Part shown: one piece after another, positions 33,940 to 43,215 of the stretch | How positions within the stretch are numbered: the stretch's first letter is position 1 | How the letters are laid out: each line of letters begins with the position of its first letter | Source: an uncultured Clostridia bacterium | Lineage (GTDB): Bacteria > Bacillota > Clostridia > Saccharofermentanales > Saccharofermentanaceae | Reading direction: 5' to 3' | Length of the DNA: 44,400 bases | Assembly: GCA_946187935.1 (NCBI GenBank) | Contig: CAMHSJ010000013.1 | Span: forward strand, 1-44,400 | The notes under the pieces: model-generated | Told to the model about the DNA's origin: nothing | The model's input: the letters and a program-made list of their open reading frames with translations, nothing else | Database searches by the model: none | Program-made: the position numbers and the translations under genes

Positions 33940-35184
33940 TCAATCGTAGCAGGACTCAATGAAATCTCTGGTGTAGCCTGCGAGCGTGTAGATTGCGCTT
34001 CCCGCCTTGTCGGGAGTTGATGCTTCGCAATAGATGACAAGGGCTATGGGTTCTTCGGCATCTATGAGCGCAATATCCATATATGCTCCCTGCTCGGTAT
34101 TCCTTCCGAGCATGTGGAGAATGGGAGTATCAGTTCCGAACGCCTCGCTTATCGGTGAAGAGGTCTCGCTTACTGATATATCGTTGATGAGCCCCTGGTA
34201 TACGTCAGGATCGTTGGTGTAGCCGTTATAGAGATACTTAAGGTAGTTTGCCATGTCGTAGCATGTTGAAAGACCCGTGCTCGAGAACTCGAGGCCGCGG
34301 AAATCCTGGTATATCTTCTTGTCATTATAGGAGATATAACCTGAGATCTCATCGACATCCGGTATTACGGATTCAAGGCCGCCCATACTGTCTGTTAGAT
34401 AACCGAGGGCCAAAGCGTCATTAAGAGCGAGCGCATATCTCTGTATGGTCCTTAAGTAGAACTGTTTTCCGGGAGCGTAAGTTGAAGCGATGTAAGAGGA
34501 AACGCCGGAGCTGCCGGATGAACTGTATGTTACTGTCTGGGACATGGAAAGTCTTCCGCTTGAAGCTCTTTCCGAAGCTACGATGCCGATGGGAAGACCC
34601 CAGCATGCCGAAGGAATGACAGGATCGAGCTCATCAACGCCAAGTGTCTCGCCCGTGCTGAGCAATACCACGTCAAAGCAGATCCTCATGTCAGGATTAT
34701 CTTTCTGGAATCTTGTGACCTGCTCTTTGAGACCGTCTAAGAGGACCTGGCGCTCCTGGTAGGATACGGTCCTGTGAGGATAGTGGTTGCTGAAGTGAAA
34801 ATCCTCTGCTTCCACAAATATATCAGGGGAGTTGTTCTGACTCGTTGCAGGAGTAGACTGCGTAGTCTCTTCTGTCGTTGTCGTAACGATAACGGGCGCA
34901 AGAGGAGTCGTCTCTGTCGTTGTGGCCTCCGTCGTGGTCTCGGTCGTCGTTTCGTGTGTTCCCCTGGTATAGCGTTCCCAGGATTCCGTTGTGGAAGTGG
35001 CAGCGCCCGCAAGTTCCGGAAAACGCTCACGGTACTTATCCTGCATACTTGCAACAGAAGATATGAAGATTGCGACCAGCACGACTGCAAGAACTGACAG
35101 TATTATTATCAGCGTGCGCTTGCGGCGCATGTTCTTCAGGCCTTCAGCCTTCTGAAGGAATGTAGGATTGGGGCGCTTTTGCAT
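33940..35184 (-). CDS. Secreted, degenerate class A beta-lactamase-fold protein
   Basis: 414 residues: cytoplasmic N-terminus with MRRKR, one transmembrane helix (about 24-46), a Thr/Glu-rich extracellular spacer (about 63-118), then a domain of about 270 residues. That domain follows the class A beta-lactamase pattern: VDELDPVIPSACWGLPIGIVASERASSGRLSMSQTV, YLRTIQRYALALNDALALGYL, and later TDTPILHMLGRNTEQGAYMDIALI. The catalytic SxxK is Ser192-Ala-Cys-Trp195, so the general-base lysine is lost. SDN is replaced by LND, and no KTG triad is seen. It is probably a non-enzymatic wall-binding or sensing relative. Its ATG directly follows the fhs stop. Confidence 0.75.
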   Translation of the reverse strand: MQKRPNPTFLQKAEGLKNMRRKRTLIIILSVLAVVLVAIFISSVASMQDKYRERFPELAGAATSTTESWERYTRGTHETTTETTTEATTTETTPLAPVIVTTTTEETTQSTPATSQNNSPDIFVEAEDFHFSNHYPHRTVSYQERQVLLDGLKEQVTRFQKDNPDMRICFDVVLLSTGETLGVDELDPVIPSACWGLPIGIVASERASSGRLSMSQTVTYSSSGSSGVSSYIASTYAPGKQFYLRTIQRYALALNDALALGYLTDSMGGLESVIPDVDEISGYISYNDKKIYQDFRGLEFSSTGLSTCYDMANYLKYLYNGYTNDPDVYQGLINDISVSETSSPISEAFGTDTPILHMLGRNTEQGAYMDIALIDAEEPIALVIYCEASTPDKAGSAIYTLAGYTRDFIESCYD

Positions 35185-36849
35185 TTAGAACAGACCCGTT
35201 ATGCTTCCGTTTGTATCAATGTCGATATCCATTGCTGCAGGATGCGGCGGCAGGCCCGGCATGGTAACGATGGTTCCAGTCAGGACAACAAGGTAGCCTG
35301 CACCTGAGGAAAGATATACATCTCTTACGGTAAGAGTGAAACCTTCGGGACGTCCCAAAGCCTTCGGGTCATCAGACAGGGAATACTGAGTCTTGGCGAT
35401 GCAGACGGGAAGGTTCCCGTATCCTGCTGCGGTAAACTCATCGATCTTGGCCTGAGCCTCGGGAAGGATGTTAACGTCCTTAGCTCCGTAGATCTTTGTA
35501 GCGACCTTGGTGATCTTGGTCTCAAAAGAGTCTTCGAGTTCATATGTGAACTTCGGCGTGGTGGGCTTCATCATGGACAGTACCTTGTCAGCGAGATCAA
35601 GACCTCCCTTGCCGCCGTCCATAAAGATGGTGGCAGGAGCAAATGCTGCTCCGAGCTTGGCGCACTCATCCTCGACGATCTTCAGCTCTTCCTCTGTATC
35701 AGTAAGGAACCTGTTGGATGCAACGATCGTGGGGATGCCGAAGGAATTAATGTTCTCGATGTGCTTTGCAAGGTTTGCAAATCCTGTCTTAACGGCAGCA
35801 GGATCAGGATTGTTCAGATCTGCCTTTGCGATTCCCGCATTATACTTGAGCGATCTTACGGTCGTGACGATAACGCATGCTGAAGGCCAGATGCCTGCCT
35901 TGCGGCACTTGATGTCAAGGAATTTCTCAGCACCCAGGTCAGCTCCGAATCCTGCTTCGGTAACCGTTATGTCAGCAAATTTCATAGAAGCTTCTGTAGC
36001 ATTGATCGTGTTGCAGCCGTGTGAGATGTTTGCAAAAGGACCGCCGTGAACAAATGCGGGTACGCCTTCTATGGTCTGAACGAGGTTAGGGGACAAGGTG
36101 TCCTTCAGAAGTGTAGCCATTGCCCCCACCGCGCCGAGGTCAGCTGCCTTTACGAGCTTGCCGTCCCTGGAGTAAGCCACGGCGATATTCCCCAGTTTCT
36201 CCTTAAGATCAGACATGTCTTTTGCGAGGCAGACTATCGCCATGATCTCGGAGGCAGCTGTGATGTTGAATGAATCAGCTCTTGTAACGCCCTTGCTGCC
36301 GCCGCCGACACCAACGGTGATCTGCCTTAAGCAGCGGTCGTTCATATCCATGCATCTCTTCCAGAGTATCCTCTCAGGATCGATGCCGAGCTCATTTCCC
36401 TGGAATAAGTGGTTGTCGATCATTGCCGCGAGGAGATTGTTGGCAGCTGTGATCGCGTGAAGGTCACCTGTGAAGTGGAGGTTGATGTCCTCCATGGGGA
36501 GTACCTGTGAGTAACCGCCGCCGCACGCACCGCCCTTGACGCCGAAGACAGGGCCTAAGGAAGGTTCTCTTAATGCGAGACAGACATTCTCGCCCTTGAG
36601 CGCTAATGCCTGCGCAAGACCGATGCTCACTGTGGTCTTGCCTTCGCCTGCGGGTGTGGGGTTCATGGCGGTGACCAGTATCATCCTGGCATTGGGATTG
36701 GAAGGTGCTTTCTTGATGACATCGAGAGGGACCTTGGCTTTGTATCTGCCGTACTGTTCGAAGTCTTCCTCTCCGAGTCCGAGATTCTTTGCTATCTCTG
36801 TTATGGGGCGGAGTTTTGCCTGCTTTGCGATCTCAATGTCACTCAACAT
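35185..36849 (-). CDS. fhs: Formate-tetrahydrofolate ligase
   Basis: Joins formate to tetrahydrofolate with ATP, giving 10-formyl-THF for purine synthesis and one-carbon flux. The 554 residues match the family from LRPITEIAKNLGL onward. The ATP loop is TPAGEGKTTVSIGLAQAL (about 66-83). Further motifs are REPSLGPVFGVKGGACGGGY, LHFTGDLHAITAANNLLAA and the C-terminal DIDTNGSITGLF. It has its own strong promoter and a GAGG ribosome binding site. Serving a clostridial fermenter or acetogen-like one-carbon pathway fits, but fhs alone does not prove acetogenesis. Confidence 0.98.
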   Translation of the reverse strand: MLSDIEIAKQAKLRPITEIAKNLGLGEEDFEQYGRYKAKVPLDVIKKAPSNPNARMILVTAMNPTPAGEGKTTVSIGLAQALALKGENVCLALREPSLGPVFGVKGGACGGGYSQVLPMEDINLHFTGDLHAITAANNLLAAMIDNHLFQGNELGIDPERILWKRCMDMNDRCLRQITVGVGGGSKGVTRADSFNITAASEIMAIVCLAKDMSDLKEKLGNIAVAYSRDGKLVKAADLGAVGAMATLLKDTLSPNLVQTIEGVPAFVHGGPFANISHGCNTINATEASMKFADITVTEAGFGADLGAEKFLDIKCRKAGIWPSACVIVTTVRSLKYNAGIAKADLNNPDPAAVKTGFANLAKHIENINSFGIPTIVASNRFLTDTEEELKIVEDECAKLGAAFAPATIFMDGGKGGLDLADKVLSMMKPTTPKFTYELEDSFETKITKVATKIYGAKDVNILPEAQAKIDEFTAAGYGNLPVCIAKTQYSLSDDPKALGRPEGFTLTVRDVYLSSGAGYLVVLTGTIVTMPGLPPHPAAMDIDIDTNGSITGLF

Positions 36850-36882
36850 AAGTACACCTCACATTAATAATAGTATTTAACG

Positions 36883-36911
36883 ATTGTAACTAGAAATTAC
36901 GAGCATTTCAA
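36883..36911 (-). promoter_or_regulatory. fhs promoter
   Basis: On the minus strand TTGAAA (36906-36911) and TACAAT (36883-36888) are 17 bp apart, with an expected leader of about 30 nt before the fhs ATG. Confidence 0.85.
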
Positions 36912-36927
36912 TCTCGGAGGTGTGCTA

Positions 36928-37077
36928 ATGACTATTCTGCTCAAAAGAACACTATATTTTGTAGCACAGATAACAAATCTCTACTATATATTGTGTTTTT
37001 TGTTGACAAGTTGTCAAGTAAATGTTACAGTTAGGCGGTATTTCATCTATTCCGGATCGGGGGAATTAAGAATATGA
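36928..37077 (+). CDS. Candidate 49-residue small protein upstream of veg
   Basis: An ATG with CGGAGG seven bases upstream opens a frame of 49 codons, MTILLKRTLYFVAQITNLYY then a hydrophobic and polar tail. It ends in a TGA that overlaps the veg start codon (ATGA). The N-terminal half could be a membrane helix. Against it, the veg promoter lies inside the frame and the codons are unlike those of the neighbours. Evidence is position only. Confidence 0.25.
   Translation: MTILLKRTLYFVAQITNLYYILCFLLTSCQVNVTVRRYFIYSGSGELRI
37003..37031 (+). promoter_or_regulatory. veg promoter with inverted repeat over the -35
   Basis: TTGACA (37003-37008) and TACAGT (37026-37031) are 17 bp apart, with an upstream TG (extended -10). 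The -35 is part of a perfect inverted repeat TTGACAA-G-TTGTCAA (37003-37017), a possible operator. Leader about 35 nt. Confidence 0.85.
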
Positions 37078-37352
37078 TAATCAGCTCAGACCTGGCAATG
37101 TGCCGCAGCAAGTTTGAAGAACTCTTAGGCAAGAGGATCGTTTGCAAGACTAACGGCGGACGCAAGAGGATCATCACATATATCGGAACAGTTGAGCACT
37201 GCTATCCTAACGTATTTACTCTTCTCTGCGAGAATGACGCAGGCAAGAAATCCATCGTTTCCTTCAGCTACATCGATGTTCTTACCAGAACAGTACGCGT
37301 AGGCATCATGCCCGAGATCTCTGATAAGGCACAAGAGACAGTTGCCGGATAA
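37074..37352 (+). CDS. veg: Veg family protein
   Basis: 92 residues. The pattern LGKRIVCKTNGGRKR, then YIGTVEHCYPNVFTLLCEN, then SFSYIDVLTRTVRV matches Bacillus Veg, a small, highly expressed protein that influences biofilm formation through SinR and has an Sm-like fold. The promoter is strong and a terminator follows, so it is a short, abundant transcript. The GGGGGAA ribosome binding site fits the ATG at 37074. Placement before ispE is conserved in Firmicutes. Confidence 0.92.
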   Translation: MIISSDLAMCRSKFEELLGKRIVCKTNGGRKRIITYIGTVEHCYPNVFTLLCENDAGKKSIVSFSYIDVLTRTVRVGIMPEISDKAQETVAG

Positions 37353-37378
37353 TCAACAGGATCTGATTTGATATCAAG

Positions 37379-37414
37379 GGCCGGGAGTGGGAGTATGCCT
37401 CTTCCGGCCTTTTT
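37379..37414 (+). terminator. Intrinsic terminator after veg
   Basis: GGCCGGGAG pairs with CTTCCGGCC (one G-T pair) followed by five T. It lies between veg and ispE, so ispE probably depends on read-through or a promoter not identified here. Confidence 0.85.
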
Positions 37415-37439
37415 GCTTTCAGAATAATCAGGAGTTTAT

Positions 37440-38372
37440 ATGTCATCTGACGTTTATGAGATAACAGCAAATGCCAAGATCAATCTCTTTTTGAGGGTAA
37501 CAGGCAGACTGCCAAACGGATATCACAAGCTGTATACGGTAATGCAGGAAATAGACATCCATGATGATCTTACGATCGAGATCACGTCCGGCAGTCCTGA
37601 AATCGAAATGGTCTGTCCCGGAAGAGACGATATAAGGCCCGAGAAAAATCTCTGCTTCAAGGCGGCTGACAGGTTCTACTCCAAACTCAAAAAGAAGTAT
37701 CAGGCTGAAGACAGAATGCTTGATATCCCCCATACAAAGATAACTCTCATAAAGAACATCCCTTCCGAGTCAGGAATGGGCGGAGGGAGCTCGGATGCGG
37801 CAGCTGTGCTGATGACCCTTCAGGAGCATTTTGCAAGCCCGTTTACCGAGGAGGAACTTGCGGGGATAGCTGTTAATGTCGGCGCTGACGTACCGTTCTT
37901 CCTTTATGGCGGGACATGCCTTTGCGAGATGGTGGGAGAGGTGATAACGCCCCTTGCATCTATGTCCGGCATGCCTCTTGTTATCGTAAAGCCCAAAGGC
38001 GGCGTATCCACGCCTGAGTGCTTTAAGATGATAGACTCCGGGCCGCTCTCTTCTTTTGATGGCGGTGCTTATTCAGAATTTATCAGCGAACTTGACGGGA
38101 AGATCAGATCAGGAGAGGACGTACTTTCGTTCCTGTCTGATAAGGAAGACCTTTTGGTAAACGATCTTCAGAGCCCCGGCATAAAGTTTGTTCCGCAGAT
38201 CGAGGATATCATAGGGGAGCTTAAGTCAAACGGCGCATCCTATGCTGCCATGACAGGTTCGGGATCAGCCGTGTTTGGTCTTTTCGCTGATGAGGACAGC
38301 GCATCAGGATGTGCGGAAAGGATCAGGGAAGAAAACTCAGATCTTTTGGTCATCGTCAGCAAGACGATATGA
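37440..38372 (+). CDS. ispE: 4-diphosphocytidyl-2-C-methyl-D-erythritol kinase
   Basis: GHMP-family kinase of the MEP isoprenoid pathway, phosphorylating CDP-methylerythritol. In 310 residues it shows ANAKINLFLRVTGRLPNGYH (substrate and catalytic Lys), the ATP loop SGMGGGSSDAAAVL (about 112-125), GADVPFFLYGG, and the C-terminal MTGSGSAVFGLF. It starts behind AGGAG. Its last 36 bp overlap the convergent GNAT gene on the other strand. Confidence 0.97.
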   Translation: MSSDVYEITANAKINLFLRVTGRLPNGYHKLYTVMQEIDIHDDLTIEITSGSPEIEMVCPGRDDIRPEKNLCFKAADRFYSKLKKKYQAEDRMLDIPHTKITLIKNIPSESGMGGGSSDAAAVLMTLQEHFASPFTEEELAGIAVNVGADVPFFLYGGTCLCEMVGEVITPLASMSGMPLVIVKPKGGVSTPECFKMIDSGPLSSFDGGAYSEFISELDGKIRSGEDVLSFLSDKEDLLVNDLQSPGIKFVPQIEDIIGELKSNGASYAAMTGSGSAVFGLFADEDSASGCAERIREENSDLLVIVSKTI

Positions 38373-38882
38373 GAACAGACCGCGGTCATATCCCCTGGAA
38401 TCTTCAACATCGATAAGCTTAAAGCCCCTGTTGGAATAGAACTCCACCATGGGCTTATTTGATGCGCAGGAATGCAGGAGCAATGCCTGACATCCTTTTT
38501 CTTTTGCAAGCTCTATGGCCTTGTCCATGAGCATGATGCCAAGTCCTGCCTGCCTTAAGTCTTCCTTTACCGCAAAGCGTGAGATATAGCCCACCTTGTC
38601 AAATCTGGACAGGAAACTGTGGGTCTTATTGGAAAAGCTGTACTTCTGCGGCGTTGACGTTAATGAGAGCGTAATGGTCGCGACAGCCTTGCTCCCGTCG
38701 AAAAAACACATGCATGTGTTATGCGTTACGCGGTCTTCGATGGCCCCTATGCTCTCCGTCATGGCTTCGAGCATATAAGATGAGATGCCCGAGTTCACGC
38801 AGTAAGTCAGCATGGCGCCACGAAGGAGCTTCGAGAGCTCCCCGGCGTCAGACTTATCCGCAATGCGGTATTCGTATTGCAT
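38337..38882 (-). CDS. GNAT-family N-acetyltransferase
   Basis: 181 residues with the GNAT core: RFAVKEDLRQAGLGIMLMDKAIELAKEKG (acetyl-CoA loop) and the C-terminal NKPMVEFYSNRGFKLIDVED. The acceptor is unknown. It starts two bases after the argF stop, as the last gene of the arginine operon. No argJ or argA is seen in the window, so this could supply N-acetylglutamate, but that is only a positional guess. The 3' end overlaps ispE by 36 bp on the opposite strand. Confidence 0.88.
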   Translation of the reverse strand: MQYEYRIADKSDAGELSKLLRGAMLTYCVNSGISSYMLEAMTESIGAIEDRVTHNTCMCFFDGSKAVATITLSLTSTPQKYSFSNKTHSFLSRFDKVGYISRFAVKEDLRQAGLGIMLMDKAIELAKEKGCQALLLHSCASNKPMVEFYSNRGFKLIDVEDSRGYDRGLFSYRLADDDQKI

Positions 38883-38884
38883 TA

Positions 38885-39811
38885 TCAGGAGTTAAGGAAG
38901 CAGTTTACGAGGATCGCCTTGTGAGCGTGGAGCCTGTTTTCAGCTTCATCGAAGACTACGCTCCTGGGTCCGTCGATTATGTCTTCCGTAACCTCGTATC
39001 CGCGGTATGCAGGGAGGCAGTGCAGGAAGATCGCGTCCTTATCGGCAACGCCCATGAGCTTGGAATTGATCTGGTAGTTCTTGAATATCTCGATCCTCTT
39101 TGCCTTCTCTTCTTCCTGGCCCATGGATGTCCATGTATCAGCGTAAAGAACGTCGGCGCCATCAGCCGCTTCAAAGGGATCTGTTGTCATGAGGACCTTT
39201 GAACCTGTGATCTTGGCGTCAGAGAGTGCCTGCTGGACATACTTGTCAGGGCATGTGTAGCCTTCAGGGGAAGCAACGGCTATATCCATTCCGGCCTTTG
39301 CGCAGGCCTGCAGAAGGGAGTTTGCAACGTTGTTGCCGTCGCCAATGTATGCGAGCTTAAGGCCCTTTAACGTGCCCTTGTGCTCCTTGATCGTAAGGAG
39401 GTCAGCGAGCATCTGTGTGGGGTGCTGGTCGTCAGTAAGACCGTTGATGACGGGGATGCTTCCGTACTTGGCGAGATCTACTACATCCTGGTGCTTAAAT
39501 GTCCTGATCATGATGCCGTCGACCATGCCTGACAATACCTTGGCGGTATCGTGGACTGTCTCACCCCTGCCGATCTGGATATCGTTATTGCTCAGGAAGA
39601 GCGCCTGGCCGCCTAACTGGTACATGCCGACTTCGAAGGATACCCTTGTTCTGGTCGATGACTTTGTGAAGATCATCGCAAGGGACTTGCCCTTGAGGTA
39701 GTGGTGCTCGATGCCGGCCTTGGTCTTGGCCTTCATGTCAGCTGCTATGTCAAGAAGATAATCTAATTCTTCGATGCCTACGTCTTCATGGAAATCTATA
39801 TAGTGTTTCAT
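38885..39811 (-). CDS. argF: Ornithine carbamoyltransferase
   Basis: Makes citrulline from ornithine and carbamoyl phosphate. 308 residues with the carbamoyl phosphate site FTKSSTRTRVSFEVGM (about 51-66), DDQHPTQMLADLLTI, and the ornithine site FLHCLPAYRGYEVTEDII. It starts behind GGAGAAG and overlaps the argD stop by ATGA. The anabolic role is shown by the argCBD genes in front of it. Confidence 0.97.
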   Translation of the reverse strand: MKHYIDFHEDVGIEELDYLLDIAADMKAKTKAGIEHHYLKGKSLAMIFTKSSTRTRVSFEVGMYQLGGQALFLSNNDIQIGRGETVHDTAKVLSGMVDGIMIRTFKHQDVVDLAKYGSIPVINGLTDDQHPTQMLADLLTIKEHKGTLKGLKLAYIGDGNNVANSLLQACAKAGMDIAVASPEGYTCPDKYVQQALSDAKITGSKVLMTTDPFEAADGADVLYADTWTSMGQEEEKAKRIEIFKNYQINSKLMGVADKDAIFLHCLPAYRGYEVTEDIIDGPRSVVFDEAENRLHAHKAILVNCFLNS

Positions 39812-41133
39812 ACTTCTTCTCCTGTCGTTTCTGTCTTAGCGGTCTCGGGGACAAATGATGTTGTTTCCTGCTTGCCCTTGAAAAGGTTCTTTATGGGACT
39901 CGATGAAGGAACGGTGTTCTTGAGGATCTGGTCTAACGCCTTGATGAAAGAAGCTGCTTCGCTCTTCTTGAGGATAAGGGGAGGAGCGATCCTTATTACC
40001 GATGTTCCGATCGAGCTTACAAGGAATCCCTTGGTCAAGAGCTCGAGCTTCATCTGGCTTGCCGAGATGGTCTCGTCGAACTCGATGCCGATCAGAAGTC
40101 CCTTGCCTCTTACATCCTTGATGCAGGGATACTTGCTCTGAAGGGCATAAAGCTTGGAGTTTATAAACTCGCTTATCTCATTTACATTGACCAAAAGGTC
40201 GTCATCCTTAATGGTCTCCAATACGGCAAGTGCTGCGGAGCATGCCAGAGGGTTGCCGCCAAAAGTCGTTCCGTGGTCACCTACCTTGAAGCCTGTGGCA
40301 GCTTCATCCGTGCAGAGCATCGCGCCTATGGGAACGCCGCCTGCGAGGCCCTTTGCAAGGGTTACGATATCAGGGGTGATCCCGTACTGTTCATAGCAGA
40401 ACAGAGTGCCTGTTCTTCCGATGCCGGTCTGGACCTCGTCGATGATGAGGAGGATACCCTTCTCAGAGCAGAACTTTCTGACGAGCTTTATGTATTCAAT
40501 GTTGGCGGGATGAACTCCGCTCTCGCCCTGGATGAGCTCTAACATAACAGCGGCTGTCTTTGGAGTATACGCCTCTCTAAGAGCATCGAAGTTATTGAAT
40601 TCAACATACTTGAAGCCGGGAACTGAAGGGAGGAATGGCTCGCTGAATTTAGGCTGGCCTGTTGCGGCGATCGTTGCCAGGGTCCTTCCGTGGAAACTCA
40701 TCTTGGCAGTGATAATCTCGTACTTATCTTCGTTCTTGTAATGAAAATAGCCGCGTGCAAGCTTGATCGCAGCTTCGTTTGCTTCAGCGCCTGAGTTGCA
40801 GAAGAAAGCCTTGTCAGCAAAACTCTTCTTGCAAAGGGTATAAGCCAGGGCAGACCTGTCGGGAATGTAATAGTAGTTGCAGCAGTGGATAAGGTTAGCT
40901 GCCTGCTTCTTTATGGCAGAAACGAGCTTGGGGTGGCCGTGTCCCAAAGAGTTAACGGCGATGCCGCCTATAAGGTCAAGATATTTCTTGCCCTCGGTAT
41001 CATAAAGATAGCTGCCCTTACCCTTTACGAATGCAACAGGGAGGGGGTTAAAGACCTGAAGACAATAGTTCTTGTCGAGATCCTCAATAAGTGACAGGTC
41101 GGGCAATATATTGTTGTTATTTTCTGTAAACAT
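39808..41133 (-). CDS. argD: Acetylornithine aminotransferase with C-terminal tail
   Basis: PLP aminotransferase that makes N-acetylornithine from the semialdehyde. 441 residues. It shows [73 protein letters not shown] with the Schiff-base lysine, and [17 protein letters not shown]. The last ~35 residues (after LDQILKN, rich in Ser, Thr, Lys, Glu) are not part of the usual 395-405-residue enzyme. The N-terminus is about 20 residues longer than usual. It overlaps argB by 17 bp and argF by 4 bp. Confidence 0.96.
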   Translation of the reverse strand: MFTENNNNILPDLSLIEDLDKNYCLQVFNPLPVAFVKGKGSYLYDTEGKKYLDLIGGIAVNSLGHGHPKLVSAIKKQAANLIHCCNYYYIPDRSALAYTLCKKSFADKAFFCNSGAEANEAAIKLARGYFHYKNEDKYEIITAKMSFHGRTLATIAATGQPKFSEPFLPSVPGFKYVEFNNFDALREAYTPKTAAVMLELIQGESGVHPANIEYIKLVRKFCSEKGILLIIDEVQTGIGRTGTLFCYEQYGITPDIVTLAKGLAGGVPIGAMLCTDEAATGFKVGDHGTTFGGNPLACSAALAVLETIKDDDLLVNVNEISEFINSKLYALQSKYPCIKDVRGKGLLIGIEFDETISASQMKLELLTKGFLVSSIGTSVIRIAPPLILKKSEAASFIKALDQILKNTVPSSSPIKNLFKGKQETTSFVPETAKTETTGEEV

Positions 41134-42061
41134 AATCTTCTCTCTTCTCCTTAATGATCATTGTGCCGATTCCGTTCTTGGTGAATATCTCAAGGATTAT
41201 CGAATGAGGTATCCTGCCGTCGATGATGTGCGTTCGCGGAACGCCTCGTCTTACGGTATCGAGGCAGCCTTCGATCTTGGGGATCATGCCTCCTGAGATG
41301 ATGCCCTTGTCGATAGCGTTCTTGACATCCTTTTCATCTAAGACGGGGATTATGCGGTCTTCGCCTTCGGCTGTCTTCTCTAATACTCCGCCTACGTCAG
41401 TAAGCATGATGAGCTTGGATGCGCCAAGGGCGATGGCTACTTCAGCGGCGACCGTATCAGCGTTGATGTTATAGCTCTGTCCGTCCTTGCCGACACCGAT
41501 GGGTGCTATTACGGGGATGTACTCGTCATTGGCCAGCATGGAGATGACCTTGGTGTTGATCTTTTTGATCTTGCCGACATAACCGATGTCTATGTCGTTG
41601 CCGGCCTCGTCACTTGTGAGCTGCTCTGCTTCTATGAGGTTGCCGTCGATGCCTGAGATACCGATGGCCTTGACGCCCTTGCCGCAGAGAAGGGAAACGA
41701 TCTCCTTGTTGGTCTTGCCGATGAGGACTTCCTGGACATACTGCATCGTCTCTGAATCGGTGTACCTCAGGCCGTTTACGAACTTCGACTCCTTGCCCAC
41801 GGTATTCAGCATATTGTTTATGTCGGGACCGCCGCCGTGAACGATGACGGGATTGATGCCTACGAGCTTAAGGAGGATTATGTCATCCATGACGGTCTGC
41901 TTGAGGTCCTCATTGATCATGGCGTTTCCGCCGTACTTGATGACCATCGTCTGGCCGCGCATCTTCTTGATGTAGGGAAGAGCCTCAGTGAGTACTGCGG
42001 CCCTGTTTACCATGTTCTCTATATCGCCGGTGATCTCCGGCATCTTCTTGTTATCTGCCAT
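41117..42061 (-). CDS. argB: N-acetylglutamate kinase
   Basis: 314 residues of the amino acid kinase fold: [14 protein letters not shown] (about 41-54), [47 protein letters not shown], and [18 protein letters not shown]. It phosphorylates N-acetylglutamate, the second step of the acetylated route. The [20 protein letters not shown] end is close to the arginine-sensitive type, but feedback control cannot be told by eye. It begins one base after the argC stop. Confidence 0.97.
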   Translation of the reverse strand: MADNKKMPEITGDIENMVNRAAVLTEALPYIKKMRGQTMVIKYGGNAMINEDLKQTVMDDIILLKLVGINPVIVHGGGPDINNMLNTVGKESKFVNGLRYTDSETMQYVQEVLIGKTNKEIVSLLCGKGVKAIGISGIDGNLIEAEQLTSDEAGNDIDIGYVGKIKKINTKVISMLANDEYIPVIAPIGVGKDGQSYNINADTVAAEVAIALGASKLIMLTDVGGVLEKTAEGEDRIIPVLDEKDVKNAIDKGIISGGMIPKIEGCLDTVRRGVPRTHIIDGRIPHSIILEIFTKNGIGTMIIKEKREDYVYRK

Positions 42062-42062
42062 A

Positions 42063-43127
42063 TTAAACGCCTCTTACCATTGTATAAAGTCCAAGACCTT
42101 CGTCCAACCCGAACATAACATTTGCGGACTGGATCGCCTGATAGGCTGCTCCCTTGCCGAGGTTATCCTGAGCTGAGAAGAGCTTTATCATGCCTGTCTC
42201 CTCATCATAGGCACCGGAAACTTCGATGTAGTTGGATCCGGCAACCGCTTTGACATCGGGAAGACTGCCGCAGGGAAGCGTTCTTACGAAAGCCTCGTCC
42301 TTATAATATTCATTATATACATCACAGATCTTCTGTGTGGAAACATCATTAAACTCAGCTGAGGGTCTCACATATATAGTTGCCAGCATGCCCCGCTTGA
42401 AAGGAGCCAGGTGAGGAGTAAACGTTACCTTGATATCACCTGAGTCAAGGCCTGCGAGGAATGAGCACTGCTCGGAGATCTCTGTCGTATGTCTGTGGCC
42501 TACCACTCCGTAAGGCTTGAACGCCTCATCAGTCTCGCAGAATGCATACGCAAGATCAGCCTTCCTTCCGGCGCCCGATACACCTGATACAGCATCGATA
42601 ATAATATTATTCCTATCTATAAGTCCTGAAGAAAGGAACGGTGCAAGAGCGATAAGCGAGCAAGTGGGGTAGCATCCTGGATTGGCTACGAGCCTTGCAG
42701 TCTTAAGCTGCTCCCTGTAGAACTCGGGAAGACCGTAAACAGCTTCCTTAAGGAGCTCGGGGCAGGGATGAGTAAGCTTATATGACTTCTCATATGTGGC
42801 AAGATCCTTATATCTGAAGTCTCCGCTGTGATCTATTACCCTTGTGCCTGCATTAAGAAGAACAGGAACCTGCTGAGAGGAAACGCCGTGGGGAAGGGCT
42901 GTTATTACCAGATCCGAATCCTTGGCTACCTCTTCGGGAGTCTTGTCAGACAATAAGATATCGCAGACTCCTCTGAAGACCGGATATACATCAGAGAATG
43001 CCTTGCCGGCAAAACTCCTGCTCACAAGATCAGTGAGAACGAATGAGGGGTGTGATACAAAGCCCTTAATGAGTTCAGCTCCGACATAACCTGTAGCGCC
43101 TATAATACTTACTTTAATCTTATCCAT
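42063..43127 (-). CDS. argC: N-acetyl-gamma-glutamyl-phosphate reductase
   Basis: NADPH-dependent reductase of the third step. 354 residues with the nucleotide loop [18 protein letters not shown], the catalytic-cysteine motif [31 protein letters not shown], and [18 protein letters not shown]. The frame is open to 43307, but the sequence beyond residue 1 at 43127 is promoter DNA. The ATG at 43127 gives the family's N-terminus, with a GGAGG 13 bases upstream (a rather long spacing). It is the first gene of argC-argB-argD-argF-GNAT. Confidence 0.96.
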   Translation of the reverse strand: MDKIKVSIIGATGYVGAELIKGFVSHPSFVLTDLVSRSFAGKAFSDVYPVFRGVCDILLSDKTPEEVAKDSDLVITALPHGVSSQQVPVLLNAGTRVIDHSGDFRYKDLATYEKSYKLTHPCPELLKEAVYGLPEFYREQLKTARLVANPGCYPTCSLIALAPFLSSGLIDRNNIIIDAVSGVSGAGRKADLAYAFCETDEAFKPYGVVGHRHTTEISEQCSFLAGLDSGDIKVTFTPHLAPFKRGMLATIYVRPSAEFNDVSTQKICDVYNEYYKDEAFVRTLPCGSLPDVKAVAGSNYIEVSGAYDEETGMIKLFSAQDNLGKGAAYQAIQSANVMFGLDEGLGLYTMVRGV

Positions 43128-43163
43128 AGTGGTGATATGGCCTCCACGATATTGCTTTTTAGA

Positions 43164-43215
43164 TTTATGCAATATAATGCATAAAAATACAGATGTCAAC
43201 ATATTTATGCATAAA
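43164..43215 (-). promoter_or_regulatory. argC promoter with ARG-box-like operators
   Basis: On the minus strand TTGACA (43194-43199) and TATATT (43171-43176) are 17 bp apart. The half-site TTTATGCA, or its complement TGCATAAA, occurs four times: 43164-43171, 43178-43185, and overlapping at 43204-43215. The first two form an inverted repeat around the -10; the last two form a 12-bp palindrome just upstream of the -35. The segment 43166-43183 fits the ArgR box plan (TNTGAAT-WWWW-ATTCANW) at 15 of 18 positions. Confidence 0.8.
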
